64,000 nt of DNA from Desulfomicrobium escambiense DSM 10707 (GCF_000428825.1 NZ_AUAR01000021.1:1-64000); one strand, 5' to 3'; positions 24,115 to 33,090 are shown, counted from the stretch's first letter. Notes: generated by a model not told the origin, from the letters alone. Made by a program: numbers and translations.

Positions 24115-25671
24115 TTATATTTCAAGAATATAAATGCATATATTTTTTTTATGAATGTTGAGTTTAAAATTAATGTTTTCTAATAATCTACAAGAACGAA
24201 CATTTGTATCTTTCACACGTGCAAAAATTAGAGTTTGTGATTTTGTTTTTTTGAAAGTTGAAATCGCATCTTGAAGCAGTGATTTCCCGAATCCACGATC
24301 TCGAACACGATGGTCTAGTGAATAGCTAATATCCCAACCATCTTCAATTTTATCAAATCGTACTTGTCCAATCGGAAATACATTTTCTATTTCAACAATG
24401 TATAGACGGCAATTTTCTTGGTCATCTAGTCGCTTACAGAGCCATTTGCGGTGTGTTATAGGATCGATGGCGTCTGGGTGAAAAGCGTTCTTTCTGACTA
24501 AGGGGTCATTGGCCCATTGCAAAAGTATTTGCTCATCGTCCAGTCGCGCCAGTCTTGTCTTGAACGTGGTTTGTGCATCGAGCAAAATGAAGCTTGCAAC
24601 TCGTTCCACGCCTCGGCCATCAACCAAAGCGTAGCAACGTTGCGACCATTCAGGCGGGACGTCGTTATCCAAAATTGTCTGAAGTGTTCGGGATAACTGG
24701 ACGGCATTAATATTGTCTTTGTGGCCAAGCCATTGGGCAATTCCAGTCCGGTCCAATTCTTCGGCGATGGGCCTTTGATTTTCTGCGAGCGTAATGATTA
24801 GTGTTGGTAAGCCCAGGCAACAACGTTCCCATGAAGTAGCCCCTCCAGCACCAATCGCGAGATCGGCCTCTGCAATGAGTGGCGCCAGGTTTGGCAGGCG
24901 TTCATGAAGGCTGATGCGGTTGTCTTTTCCCGCAAGTCTTCGTACGGATGCGATGTGCGGACTCACGGGGTTCATGACAACGTCCATAAAAACACCTTCA
25001 GTGTTGATCACCCCGAAAGCGGAAATGACCATGCCTGTCAGATTGTCGGTGTCGGCGCCTCCGAAATAGACTAGGATGCGGCGGATTCTGCCTTCCCGAG
25101 GCGGAATCCGGTCATGAAGTTCGGCGTAGATTGATTGCAACAGGGCGTACTCGGGACCGAGCAGAAATGCGCAATTGTCGGGAACTTTGTAGCGATAGCG
25201 GTCCTGCCAGCTTGCAACCAGATTCTGATCCAGCAAAAGGTCGCAATCATGGGTGCGATCGGCTAGGTCGTCTATGACCATCAACCTGCGGCAGGCCGGC
25301 CGCAATTTTCGCTCCCAGCCCTCATCGATCGCATAGTGGTCGATTACAAGCCAGTCGACGGTCACATCTCCCATTGCCTTGCGAGTCTGCCCAGCATCTG
25401 TGCGCCAATCCGCTCCAAGCCATGCCGCATGGGCCAGCGAACGAGGATCTTGTCTCAAGCCCCGCGAGGCTTCCGCTGAGGGTAGGCAGTGGGCCGTGAA
25501 GCCGCGTTCGGAGATCAAGTCGATCAGGTTACCGGGGTGTTCGCGGCAGATGAATTGACATTCGCATCCGCGCTTACGCAGGGCCTCCGCGAGTGTCAGG
25601 CAACGAATGACATGCCCTGTGCCGATTTCCAGGGAAGCGTCGACGCGAAAGACGATTTTTTTCGGGTTCAT
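24115..25671 (-). CDS. pseG: PseG-PseH fusion: UDP-sugar hydrolase plus N-acetyltransferase
   Basis: This 518-aa two-domain protein. Residues 1 to about 345 are PseG, the GT-B-fold hydrolase that removes UDP from the 2,4-diacetamido-altrose, with FRVDASLEIGTGHVIRCLTL and the GAGGATSWERCCLGLPTL nucleotide region. From about residue 355 a GNAT domain follows (LLQWANDPLVRKNAF, then GFGKSLLQDAI) that fits PseH, the 4-N-acetyltransferase. PseH acts just before PseG, so the fusion joins consecutive steps. ATG 25671 has GAGGA 6 bases upstream and overlaps the pseF stop by one base; ATG 25677 is less well spaced. The last 300 bp turn sharply AT-rich. Confidence 0.9.
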   Translation of the reverse strand: MNPKKIVFRVDASLEIGTGHVIRCLTLAEALRKRGCECQFICREHPGNLIDLISERGFTAHCLPSAEASRGLRQDPRSLAHAAWLGADWRTDAGQTRKAMGDVTVDWLVIDHYAIDEGWERKLRPACRRLMVIDDLADRTHDCDLLLDQNLVASWQDRYRYKVPDNCAFLLGPEYALLQSIYAELHDRIPPREGRIRRILVYFGGADTDNLTGMVISAFGVINTEGVFMDVVMNPVSPHIASVRRLAGKDNRISLHERLPNLAPLIAEADLAIGAGGATSWERCCLGLPTLIITLAENQRPIAEELDRTGIAQWLGHKDNINAVQLSRTLQTILDNDVPPEWSQRCYALVDGRGVERVASFILLDAQTTFKTRLARLDDEQILLQWANDPLVRKNAFHPDAIDPITHRKWLCKRLDDQENCRLYIVEIENVFPIGQVRFDKIEDGWDISYSLDHRVRDRGFGKSLLQDAISTFKKTKSQTLIFARVKDTNVRSCRLLENINFKLNIHKKNICIYILEI

Positions 25672-26372
25672 CACCATTCCTCGAGCTGGCGCAGAGTCGT
25701 AAACATCAATTCCGCCCGCCGCCAGTCCTCTATGGTATCAATATCCTGAACTCGGTGGCGTGGCAGCAGTACAGGGAAGGCGTGGGAGTTGAATATCGGC
25801 AGTCTTTCGAGCCAGGCTTCCGTCCGGCCCCAATAAAACTGGCCGGCATCGTGGTACGCTTCTTCCAGATCCTGCGAACGAGTGTTGAAATGCTCGGGGT
25901 GGAACATTTCGACTCTCCCGTCTTTATTGATGCGGACAGCGCGCTGGATTGGGAACGGGAAGCTGGTGACGGAGAATGCGTAATCGCAATCATGGCGAAG
26001 TAGAACTTCAAGCCCCTGGTGAAGGTCCGCCGGACGAACGAAGGGTGCGGTTGCATATACACAGCACACTTCTTCCGGTTTTGCAGCCGTATGCTTTAGA
26101 TACCAGTCTATCGCGTGCGCAACGACAGGAATTGTTCCCGTGTGATCATCGGACAGCGCTTCCGGACGGACAAAGGGCGATTCGGCTCCCCATTGACAGG
26201 AAATTTCGGCGATTTCGGCATCGTCAGTTGAAACGATGATCCGATCGAAGCATTCGCTCTCCCTTGCCGCCTCGATGGCCCAGGCGATCATGGGCCTGCC
26301 ACAGAAGTTCTTGATATTCTTTCGGGGAATGCGCTTGCTGCCTCCTCGCGCAGGGATCACCGCCAGCTTCAT
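25671..26372 (-). CDS. pseF: Pseudaminate cytidylyltransferase
   Basis: This 233-aa CMP-nonulosonate synthetase transfers CMP from CTP to pseudaminic acid, the activated form used by transferases. It has the nucleotide loop AVIPARGGSKRIPRKNI and the family blocks DRIIVSTDDAEIAEI and ATAPFVRPADL. The ATG at 26372 overlaps the pseC stop by 4 bp. Length is normal. Order in this operon is pseB, pseC, pseF, pseG-H, pseI. Confidence 0.93.
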   Translation of the reverse strand: MKLAVIPARGGSKRIPRKNIKNFCGRPMIAWAIEAARESECFDRIIVSTDDAEIAEISCQWGAESPFVRPEALSDDHTGTIPVVAHAIDWYLKHTAAKPEEVCCVYATAPFVRPADLHQGLEVLLRHDCDYAFSVTSFPFPIQRAVRINKDGRVEMFHPEHFNTRSQDLEEAYHDAGQFYWGRTEAWLERLPIFNSHAFPVLLPRHRVQDIDTIEDWRRAELMFTTLRQLEEW

Positions 26373-27529
26373 TGCTGCACTGCCTTTCGAAGCGCCTCCA
26401 CGACGGCGTCCTGCTGGGCTTCGGTCATGCCATGGAACATGGGCAGGCTGATGGCTTCGGCATAATAGCTTTCGGCTTGGGGGAAATCTCCAAGCTCAAA
26501 ACCCAGGTTGCGGTAGTAGGGCTGGGTATGAACAGGAATGTAATGCACGTTCACGCCGATGCCCTGGTTGCGCAGGCTTTCGAAGACGTGGAGTTGGCGC
26601 CTGTTTGTCTGAGTTGGGTCCAACCGGATCACATACAGATGGAGACCTGAATATGAGTCCGGATGCTGCCATGGTGTGACCATGGGAAGTCCGGTCAGCA
26701 TTTCGTCGTAACGTCGGGCCAGGGCATGGCGACGCGCAACGAACCCGTCCAGCCTTTTCATCTGGCTGACGCCGAGGGCCGCCTGCAGCTCGGTCATGCG
26801 GTAATTGAAGCCAAGATCAATCTGTTGATAATACCAGGGGCCGTCCGGTTCGTGCGTCATCAGGCCCGGATCTCGAGTGATGCCGTGACTGCGAAGCAGG
26901 GACATCCGTTCCGCCAGCCGAGAGTCGTTGGTCGTCGCCATACCGCCTTCTGCGGTGGTGATGATCTTGACGGGGTGGAAGCTGAAAATGGTTATATCGC
27001 TATAGCGACAATTGCCGATGAATTCGCCTCGATATTTTCCGCCGATCGCATGGGACGCGTCCTCGATGATCCTGAATTCGTAGCGTTCGCCCAGGGCGTG
27101 GATGGCAGCCATGTCGCAGGGCTGCCCGCAGAGATGGGCAGGGACTACGATTTTGGGCAAGCGGCCTGCGCGCTCGGCCAGTTCGAGCTTTTTCACCAGC
27201 GCGTTGGGGCAGAGGTTGTACGTGCGAGGGTCAATGTCGACGAAGTCTACCTTGGCACCGCAGTACAATCCGCAATTCGCCGACGCCACAAACGTTATCG
27301 GGCTGGTCCAAAGCCAGTCACCCGGTCCAAGCCCAAGCGCCAGACAGGCTATGTGCAGAGCTGATGTGGCGCTATTCACTGCAATCGCGTGCTCGGCTCT
27401 CACATGGTTGGCGACAGCCTGCTCGAAACGTGGAACCTTAGGGCCTTGTGTGAGAAAATCCGACCGCAGGACATCAACGACCGCGTCAATGTCCGCTTGG
27501 GTTATTTCTTGGCGACCGTAGGGGATCAT
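26369..27529 (-). CDS. pseC: UDP-4-amino-4,6-dideoxy-altrosamine aminotransferase
   Basis: This 386-aa DegT/AHBA family PLP aminotransferase begins MIPYGRQEITQADIDAVVDV, has TSALHIACLALGLGPGD and the PLP lysine K188 in FSFHPVKIITTAEGG, followed by the GFNYRMTELQAALG segment. It aminates C4 of the product of PseB. The ATG at 27529 has AGGAAAC upstream inside the end of pseB and lies 3 bp before that gene's stop. A longer frame to 27598 overlaps pseB and has no support. Confidence 0.93.
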   Translation of the reverse strand: MIPYGRQEITQADIDAVVDVLRSDFLTQGPKVPRFEQAVANHVRAEHAIAVNSATSALHIACLALGLGPGDWLWTSPITFVASANCGLYCGAKVDFVDIDPRTYNLCPNALVKKLELAERAGRLPKIVVPAHLCGQPCDMAAIHALGERYEFRIIEDASHAIGGKYRGEFIGNCRYSDITIFSFHPVKIITTAEGGMATTNDSRLAERMSLLRSHGITRDPGLMTHEPDGPWYYQQIDLGFNYRMTELQAALGVSQMKRLDGFVARRHALARRYDEMLTGLPMVTPWQHPDSYSGLHLYVIRLDPTQTNRRQLHVFESLRNQGIGVNVHYIPVHTQPYYRNLGFELGDFPQAESYYAEAISLPMFHGMTEAQQDAVVEALRKAVQQ

Positions 27530-27531
27530 GA

Positions 27532-28530
27532 TTAGATGTTTCCTATCTTGTCGCGGTTTGCCTCGATCCATGCATTCAGTTCGGAGGATGTCATCCATTC
27601 CGAATTGGTGTTGCTGGTGTAGTTGAAGCCTTCAGGTACTTTCTTTCCGTCCTTGATCCGCTTGCTGCAGTTCGCCCAGTCATTGATGGCGGGAAGGATC
27701 TTGAAATGCTCCGGATACTCGTAAGTGTAGTAGGAGTCATCTTCCCCGATCATCTGTTCATGCAGCTTTTCCCCAGGGCGGATGCCGATGAATTCGAGTT
27801 TGGCGTTGGGTGCGACGGTCAGGGCGAGATCTGTGACCTTCATGGAAGGGATTTTTTTGACATAGATTTCTCCCCCCTCCATGTCCTCGAAAGCATCCCA
27901 AACAAGCTTAACACCCTGCTCAAGCGAGATCATGAACCGTGTCATGCGCTCGTCCGTAATAGGCAGCACGCCTTTGTCCTTGATGGAAAGAAAGAAGGGA
28001 ATGACCGAACCTCTTGAGCCCATGACATTGCCATAGCGGACCACTGCGAACCTCGTCGTTTTGCTTCCGGAATAGGAGTTGCCGGCGACAAAGAGTTTGT
28101 CCGAAGCCAATTTGGTTGCACCGTAAAGATTCACAGGGCTACTGGCCTTGTCCGTCGAAAGGGCGACCACTCGTTTGACCTCTTTGTCAATGCAGGCATC
28201 AATGAGGTTCATGGCACCGTCGATGTTTGTCTTGATGCATTCGAAGGGGTTGTACTCGGCCGTCGGGACTATCTTAGTTGCTGCAGCGTGGACAACGTAG
28301 TCTACGCCGTCAAGTGCTCGATACATTCTTTCCCGATCTCTGACGTCGCCTATGAAGAAACGAACTCGAGAATCGAATTGAAATTTCTTGGCCATGTCCC
28401 ACTGTTTCATTTCATCGCGAGACAATATTATGATTTTTTTAGGATTGTATTTGCTTAACGTCATAGGTACAAAGGCATTTCCGAAAGATCCAGTCCCGCC
28501 AGTCACCAGAATAGTTGATTCTTTGAGCAT
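27532..28530 (-). CDS. pseB: UDP-GlcNAc 4,6-dehydratase (inverting)
   Basis: This 332-aa short-chain dehydrogenase of the PseB/FlaA1 type catalyses the first step of pseudaminic acid synthesis. It has the NADP site TGGTGSFG at residues 10-17, the GDVRDRERMYRAL segment, the VVHAAATKIVP segment and the catalytic YGATK motif. Length matches the family. It is followed immediately by pseC, and a 35-bp gap separates it from the flippase gene upstream. Confidence 0.95.
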   Translation of the reverse strand: MLKESTILVTGGTGSFGNAFVPMTLSKYNPKKIIILSRDEMKQWDMAKKFQFDSRVRFFIGDVRDRERMYRALDGVDYVVHAAATKIVPTAEYNPFECIKTNIDGAMNLIDACIDKEVKRVVALSTDKASSPVNLYGATKLASDKLFVAGNSYSGSKTTRFAVVRYGNVMGSRGSVIPFFLSIKDKGVLPITDERMTRFMISLEQGVKLVWDAFEDMEGGEIYVKKIPSMKVTDLALTVAPNAKLEFIGIRPGEKLHEQMIGEDDSYYTYEYPEHFKILPAINDWANCSKRIKDGKKVPEGFNYTSNTNSEWMTSSELNAWIEANRDKIGNI

Positions 28531-28565
28531 GTGTTAGTCTTATTGTTAGTAAATTGAGCTGTTTG

Positions 28566-29813
28566 TTATGCATTGAGTGCGTTGCTGCGTATTAGCATGA
28601 TATATTTGAATATTAAAAGGAATGAAAATGTAAGAAGGAGTGATATCGGAATGGATAACGTGTTGTAAGATTGAGACAATATAAGTGTTGCAAAGAAAAA
28701 AATAGGCAGTGAAAGAATATGGCTGGATATAATGCTCCTATCTTGACGCAGCGCATAAAGTCCGTAGTGTGGAATCATGCTTATTGCTGATATTGCAGTG
28801 GCGAATATGGTCCAATAAAGCAGCGCGAAGTGTTGTGAATACACATCTCTGTTGATCCAATGAATTATTGGCCCTATTAGTATTACTGCTGCTGCAGAAA
28901 GTGTGAATGTCAATAAGGTAGTTTGAATACCCATGCGTCGCAATTGCGATTTGAATCTTTTTGTATCCTTTCTTCCGACAGCAGCAATCAACTCTGGATA
29001 GGTGAATGAAAATACCGCAGCATCAAGAAAATTCATGATGGCATTGGCGATTCCGACAAAAAAAACGTACGCTGCAAGCACTTCAAGACTACATAATGTT
29101 TCAATCCAATAGCGGTCAAAGGTGTAAAGAGCTCGCAGTGAAAGCGTGGCCAAGACAAAGGGAAAAGCTGCTTTTATCCCTTTTTTGATCCAGTTCCAGT
29201 CGATAGGCAACTTGAGGGAGCTGGAGTCCAGTTTGCGCAATCTGATAAATCCCAAGATGCATGCGCCAGATACGCCGAGAGCCCAAGCAGCGAGAACAAA
29301 TTTGAGATGCCTCTGCTCTGGAAAAATCCATAATATGACTGCTGTCATGATTGCCCAGCATCCCTGCCTAATAAACAGAATAGCGCTTGCCCAGAGAGGT
29401 TCCGAGATTGCTACGAGGAGTCTGTTGAGCTCTTGGGCTAGATGTTCAAGCGCCAACAAAGGAAAAAACCAAAAAACAAGTTCCCATGGCAAAAATCCGA
29501 ACCAAAATATTAATAAACTCGCTGGGATCAATATTGTATGTGTAATTGTATAGAAAACGCATTGGTCACGCAGCTGTGCCGCCCATTTTTTTTTATCTGT
29601 TACAATAATTTCTCGAGTAGAGTATGTATAAAAATCGAACCCTAAAGCCATCAAACAATATAAAATTGTTGCGTTGAAAAGTCCGTAAAGTCCTACTTCT
29701 GCAGGCTCAAGAAATTTTGCCAGGACAAATATAAGAGCAAACTTGCTAGAAAGTGTGGTTCCGCGGAGAGCCAGATTAAGAAGCCTTTGCAGGACTTCGC
29801 GTTTGGTATTCAT
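28566..29813 (-). CDS. wzx: Wzx-type polysaccharide flippase
   Basis: This 415-aa protein has about twelve hydrophobic segments and belongs to the MATE/MOP-like polysaccharide export family. The N-terminal LALRGTTLSSKFALIFVLAK followed by EPAEVGLYGLF is the typical first-helix pattern. It would flip the lipid-linked repeat unit to the periplasm. ATG 29813 directly follows a GTG in frame; no strong ribosome site is visible. It sits upstream of pseB in the same direction, downstream of the sugar transferase gene across a 268-bp gap. Confidence 0.8.
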   Translation of the reverse strand: MNTKREVLQRLLNLALRGTTLSSKFALIFVLAKFLEPAEVGLYGLFNATILYCLMALGFDFYTYSTREIIVTDKKKWAAQLRDQCVFYTITHTILIPASLLIFWFGFLPWELVFWFFPLLALEHLAQELNRLLVAISEPLWASAILFIRQGCWAIMTAVILWIFPEQRHLKFVLAAWALGVSGACILGFIRLRKLDSSSLKLPIDWNWIKKGIKAAFPFVLATLSLRALYTFDRYWIETLCSLEVLAAYVFFVGIANAIMNFLDAAVFSFTYPELIAAVGRKDTKRFKSQLRRMGIQTTLLTFTLSAAAVILIGPIIHWINRDVYSQHFALLYWTIFATAISAISMIPHYGLYALRQDRSIISSHILSLPIFFFATLILSQSYNTLSIPISLLLTFSFLLIFKYIMLIRSNALNA

Positions 29814-30081
29814 CACAGAGTGCTTTCAGCCTGTCGCGCATTACGCTCATTCAGCGATAACTTATCGTGCATGTTTCTCAAAGAACTCGAATATTCCGAA
29901 AATGCCTCTTGGAGCAGAATGTCTGCCCTCCATAAAGCAACTCCCTGCGGAATATATCCTCCGGCAAATTCATCACGATTAGGCACGTTTCCGCCATGTC
30001 AATTTTGTTTGCTCGGTTAGTGACCCCACTTTGGGGCGGAAGCGGCCCGGTTCAGCTTCCGAAGGGCCGGAAATCGGCTCA
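29814..30081. other. Gap between flippase and sugar-transferase genes
   Basis: The 268 bp hold no convincing gene. CGGAAGC (30037-30043) and GCTTCCG (30055-30061) form a 7-bp inverted repeat shortly after the stop of the sugar-transferase gene on the minus strand, without a T-run. CCCCACTTTGGGG nearby (30024-30036) makes a second small hairpin. These may weaken transcription into the flippase gene. Confidence 0.35.
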
Positions 30082-31461
30082 TTAGGCGTTGTCATTGACG
30101 AATCCATGGAGGAGGGTCAGCCACAAAATCCGTATGTCGAGGGACAGTGTCCAGTTCTCGATGTAGTAGTGGTCGTGCTCGACGCGCTTCTCCATCTTCT
30201 CCATCGTGTCCGTCTCGCCCCTCCAGCCGTTGACCTGGGCCCAGCCGGTGATGCCGGGCTTGATCTTGAGGCGCCACATGTAGCCCGGCAGGCGCGAGCG
30301 GAAGCTCTCGTCGTGGGCCACTGCGTGAGGGCGGGGGCCCACCAGGCTCATGGAGCCATCCAGTACGTTGAAGAGCTGCGGCAGTTCGTCCAGGGAGAAC
30401 CTGCGCAGCAAACGGCCCAGAGGGGTGATCCGCCAGTCGTCGCGGGTCGCCTGTTGAAACCGATAGCCGTCCTCGGTCACGCACATGGTCCGGAATTTCC
30501 AGATTCGGATCTCTCGCCCGTCGAGGCCGTAGCGCCACTGCCGGAAAAATACGGGCCCCGGTGACGTGAGCTTGATGGCCAGGGTGATGCCCAGCATGAC
30601 GGGGCTGGCGACGATCAGGGCCAGGATGCCGAGGATCAGGTCCTCGGCTCGCTTGAGGATCTCCTTGCGGGCCGACATGGGCGACGCGGACAGGGCGATC
30701 ACGGGAATGTCGCCGACCTGGAAGGCGTTCAGGTTCATGAGCTGAAAGGTGAAGATGTCCGGAATGATGTACAGATTGGCAGGACTGCTCAGAAACTGAT
30801 CCAGGATTTGGCGCGCGCGTTTTTCGGCGTTGTGGGGGAGGGTCAAAAAGACCATGGGCACATGCTTTTCGTTCACGAATGTCACGGCATGGCCGCAGTC
30901 GCCCAGCACCGGAACGCCCTTGCATTCACCCCCGATCTTGACGGGGTCGTCGTCATAGGCAGCGACGGGTACGATGCCCAACTCCGGATAGTTCCGAACG
31001 GTCTGAATCCATTGTTGAGCCAGGCTTCCTGCACCTATGAGAACGGCCTGGCGCTGGTTTCTGCCCTGGCGGCGGTAGAGGGCGAGCAGATTACGGATGG
31101 ACCCGCGCGCTGCGACGAGCATGCCCGCTCCCAAGGCTGCCCACATGCCTATCTGCAGTCGTGAAAAGGTCGATGTGTGTTTGGTTGCCCAGGATATGAC
31201 GATCAGGCAAAGAAACGTGAGAATCCATGCGCCGAGGACACGTCGCGCCTCGATGAAGAACGGCCGCAGGCGCAGATCCGCATTGGCTCCGGTCAGTTCG
31301 GCGGCAAAGGAATAGATAATGGTGCCGAGGAGGGTGGCGATGGTGAGATGCGCGGCGTCACCCATCGGGTAGATCACGTAGACGAACAGCATGGACCCGG
31401 TAATGACCAGAATTTCCGCGATACGTGTCGTGGTGGAAATTTTTGAGCTGAAGTTCGTCAT
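30082..31461 (-). CDS. Undecaprenyl-phosphate sugar phosphotransferase (WbaP/WcaJ type)
   Basis: This 459-aa initiating enzyme of polysaccharide synthesis has four or five N-terminal membrane helices, a CoA-binding-like region (RQAVLIGAGSLAQQWIQT), then from about residue 265 the bacterial sugar transferase domain with SPGPVFFRQWRYGLDG, RRFSLDELPQLFNVLDG and MSLVGPRPHAVAHDE and KPGITGWAQVNGWRG. It transfers a sugar-1-phosphate, often glucose, to undecaprenyl phosphate. The start ATG at 31461 has only a weak purine stretch upstream. It is the first gene of the minus-strand polysaccharide run and is divergent from the phosphatase gene. Confidence 0.92.
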   Translation of the reverse strand: MTNFSSKISTTTRIAEILVITGSMLFVYVIYPMGDAAHLTIATLLGTIIYSFAAELTGANADLRLRPFFIEARRVLGAWILTFLCLIVISWATKHTSTFSRLQIGMWAALGAGMLVAARGSIRNLLALYRRQGRNQRQAVLIGAGSLAQQWIQTVRNYPELGIVPVAAYDDDPVKIGGECKGVPVLGDCGHAVTFVNEKHVPMVFLTLPHNAEKRARQILDQFLSSPANLYIIPDIFTFQLMNLNAFQVGDIPVIALSASPMSARKEILKRAEDLILGILALIVASPVMLGITLAIKLTSPGPVFFRQWRYGLDGREIRIWKFRTMCVTEDGYRFQQATRDDWRITPLGRLLRRFSLDELPQLFNVLDGSMSLVGPRPHAVAHDESFRSRLPGYMWRLKIKPGITGWAQVNGWRGETDTMEKMEKRVEHDHYYIENWTLSLDIRILWLTLLHGFVNDNA

Positions 31462-31679
31462 ATTTTCGGTTTCAACTTCGAGTGAATGTGGCTTTTCTCA
31501 CCATCGTAATGACGACTGCGGGCGCATATTCGTGTTTTAGACGTGGGTTTCGGTTCGTTATTCCGTTTTTTTTTCGAGACGCTTGCGTGCATGAGAGCCG
31601 TAGGGCATTTCCTGTCGATGTCGAATGACGCACGTTTATCGTTTATCTCATGCTCTGTATTGTCTGCGGCCAAATCATG

Positions 31680-31703
31680 GTTTGCAAAATGCGTTTCGCA
31701 AAC
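31680..31703. promoter_or_regulatory. 24-bp imperfect palindrome, operator candidate
   Basis: GTTTGC (31680-31685) and GCAAAC (31698-31703) bracket an inner AAA/TTT pair, giving symmetry at 20 of 24 positions. It stands in the divergent region between the sugar-transferase and phosphatase genes, immediately upstream of a candidate -35 box. A dimeric repressor or activator could bind here. Confidence 0.4.
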
Positions 31704-31707
31704 AGTC

Positions 31708-31736
31708 TTGACCATTCGCCGATAACGCTTCAATAT
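31708..31736 (+). promoter_or_regulatory. Possible sigma-70 promoter before the phosphatase gene
   Basis: TTGACC (31708-31713) and CAATAT (31731-31736) are separated by 17 bases. The predicted transcription start lies within a few bases of the ATG at 31746, which would make a nearly leaderless message. The weak -10 keeps this uncertain. Confidence 0.35.
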
Positions 31737-31745
31737 TCGTGGATC

Positions 31746-32531
31746 ATGATCGACATTCATTGCCACTTGCTGCCCGGACTGGACGACGGGCCCGGAAACA
31801 TTGACAAAGCCTTGTCCATGGCGCGCTTGGCCGTGGATGACGGAATCCATGGTGTGATCTGCACGCCGCATTGGCACCCGATGCTCTGGCCCAATGAGCG
31901 GGGCGCCATTCTTCAGGCCTTGGCGGATTTGCGGCATCGGCTCGATACCGAAGGCATCCCGCTTCGGGTTTGGGCCGGGAGCGAGTTGGCCCTCGACGCG
32001 GATTTGGCGGAGAGGCTGGCCGAAGGGCGGCTCGGAACCCTCAATGACGGCCGATGGGTGCTCCTGGAGCTGCCGGGCGCCTTTCCGCCCCCGGGCATCG
32101 AGGACTACCTGTGGATGCTGCGCCGGGGAGGGTACGAAGTTGTCCTGGCCCACCCCGAGCGCTATGCCTACATCCAGAAGGATCCTATGCGGCTGCACGC
32201 CTGGGTGGAAATGGGCGTGGCCGTGCAGATCACTGCTTCGAGTCTGCTCGGCCGATTCGGTCCGGAAGTCTCCACTCTCTGTCGCGTCCTGCTGGAGCAT
32301 AAACTCGTCCATTTCCTGGCCAGTGACGCCCACGGGACCCGCTCACGACGTCCGATGCTGGGCGATGCCTTGCGGGCGGCTGCCGATGCGGTGGGAAGTC
32401 AGTCCGCCCGCCGGCTTGTCGCCGACTATCCCGAGTCCGTGGTCCGCGGCGAACCCCTCGATCTGCGTGATTACGCCCCGCAGTCTTTGCCGCTCAGGAA
32501 GCGCCCGTGGTACAGGTTTTTCGGAAAGTGA
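31746..32531 (+). CDS. PHP-type protein-tyrosine phosphatase (CpsB/CapC-like)
   Basis: This 261-aa metal-dependent phosphatase of the PHP superfamily starts MIDIHCHLLPGLDDGP with the metal-binding H-x-H pair, followed by ICTPHWHP, AHPERYAYIQ and the C-terminal FLASDAHGTRSR. In polysaccharide loci such enzymes dephosphorylate the tyrosine cluster of the Wzc-type kinase and so control chain length and export; a matching kinase is encoded at 35.8 kb. ATG 31746 is chosen because the family starts with this motif; upstream in-frame codons run through a regulatory region. No strong ribosome site is visible. Confidence 0.88.
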   Translation: MIDIHCHLLPGLDDGPGNIDKALSMARLAVDDGIHGVICTPHWHPMLWPNERGAILQALADLRHRLDTEGIPLRVWAGSELALDADLAERLAEGRLGTLNDGRWVLLELPGAFPPPGIEDYLWMLRRGGYEVVLAHPERYAYIQKDPMRLHAWVEMGVAVQITASSLLGRFGPEVSTLCRVLLEHKLVHFLASDAHGTRSRRPMLGDALRAAADAVGSQSARRLVADYPESVVRGEPLDLRDYAPQSLPLRKRPWYRFFGK

Positions 32532-33065
32532 ACTCGATCGGGGAAAGGCCGATGAGCAGATTATGACCTGACAATGGACCCAGTCCGGAAATCCGGGCCG
32601 CAATAGGAACATCGTTTCGACGTATTGCCCCCTCTCCACTAGGTCCAACGGCCTGTCATCCGAGTATTCAATTCTTGATCCATCTCTTGCTGATCTTTGC
32701 GGCACGTGGACCTCACCCGATCCGGCGGAAAGGGCCAGGGCTCCGGGGGGCAGGCCGGACACTGCAATGAAGCCCGCGGCAAATTTCATCCCGATGGGCC
32801 CTGGCCCGATTTTGGTAGATCCGTCCTGCGGATGGACGGAACTCTCGTCAAAGGTAAAACGGTTGAGAGAGATGCTGTCCCCGGACGGGATGAGCTTCCG
32901 CTCGCCGGCCTTCGAAATTTCCAGTCCTAGCGTCACAGTGCCTTCCGGGATCAGTCTGGGGGATGAGGATGTGCCGGCCATCCGGGGGGAGGCGAGCAGG
33001 ACGGCCAGGACCGGCGCGATCAGGCACAAGGGTGCTGATCTCCACGGCCGATTCTTCACGATCAT
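32343..33065 (-). CDS. Small secreted protein with PRLIPEG motif, overlapping the phosphatase gene
   Basis: A 240-aa frame starts at ATG 33065 with GGAG 8 bases upstream. The first 35 residues form a signal peptide (RSAPLCLIAPVLAVLLASP), followed by SPRLIPEGTVTLGLEISKAG, which repeats the PRLVPEGSVKL motif of the gene just upstream. I know no family for the rest. The frame continues 189 bp antisense into the 3' end of the convergent phosphatase gene, so the true protein may be shorter if a frameshift or error exists near 32.6 kb. It lies 25 bp after the companion gene and is probably cotranscribed. Confidence 0.5.
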   Translation of the reverse strand: MIVKNRPWRSAPLCLIAPVLAVLLASPRMAGTSSSPRLIPEGTVTLGLEISKAGERKLIPSGDSISLNRFTFDESSVHPQDGSTKIGPGPIGMKFAAGFIAVSGLPPGALALSAGSGEVHVPQRSARDGSRIEYSDDRPLDLVERGQYVETMFLLRPGFPDWVHCQVIICSSAFPRSSSLSEKPVPRALPERQRLRGVITQIEGFAADHGLGIVGDKPAGGLTSHRIGSRPQGIAQHRTS

Positions 33066-33090
33066 GCTTTGCTCCACGGATTCATACCCG

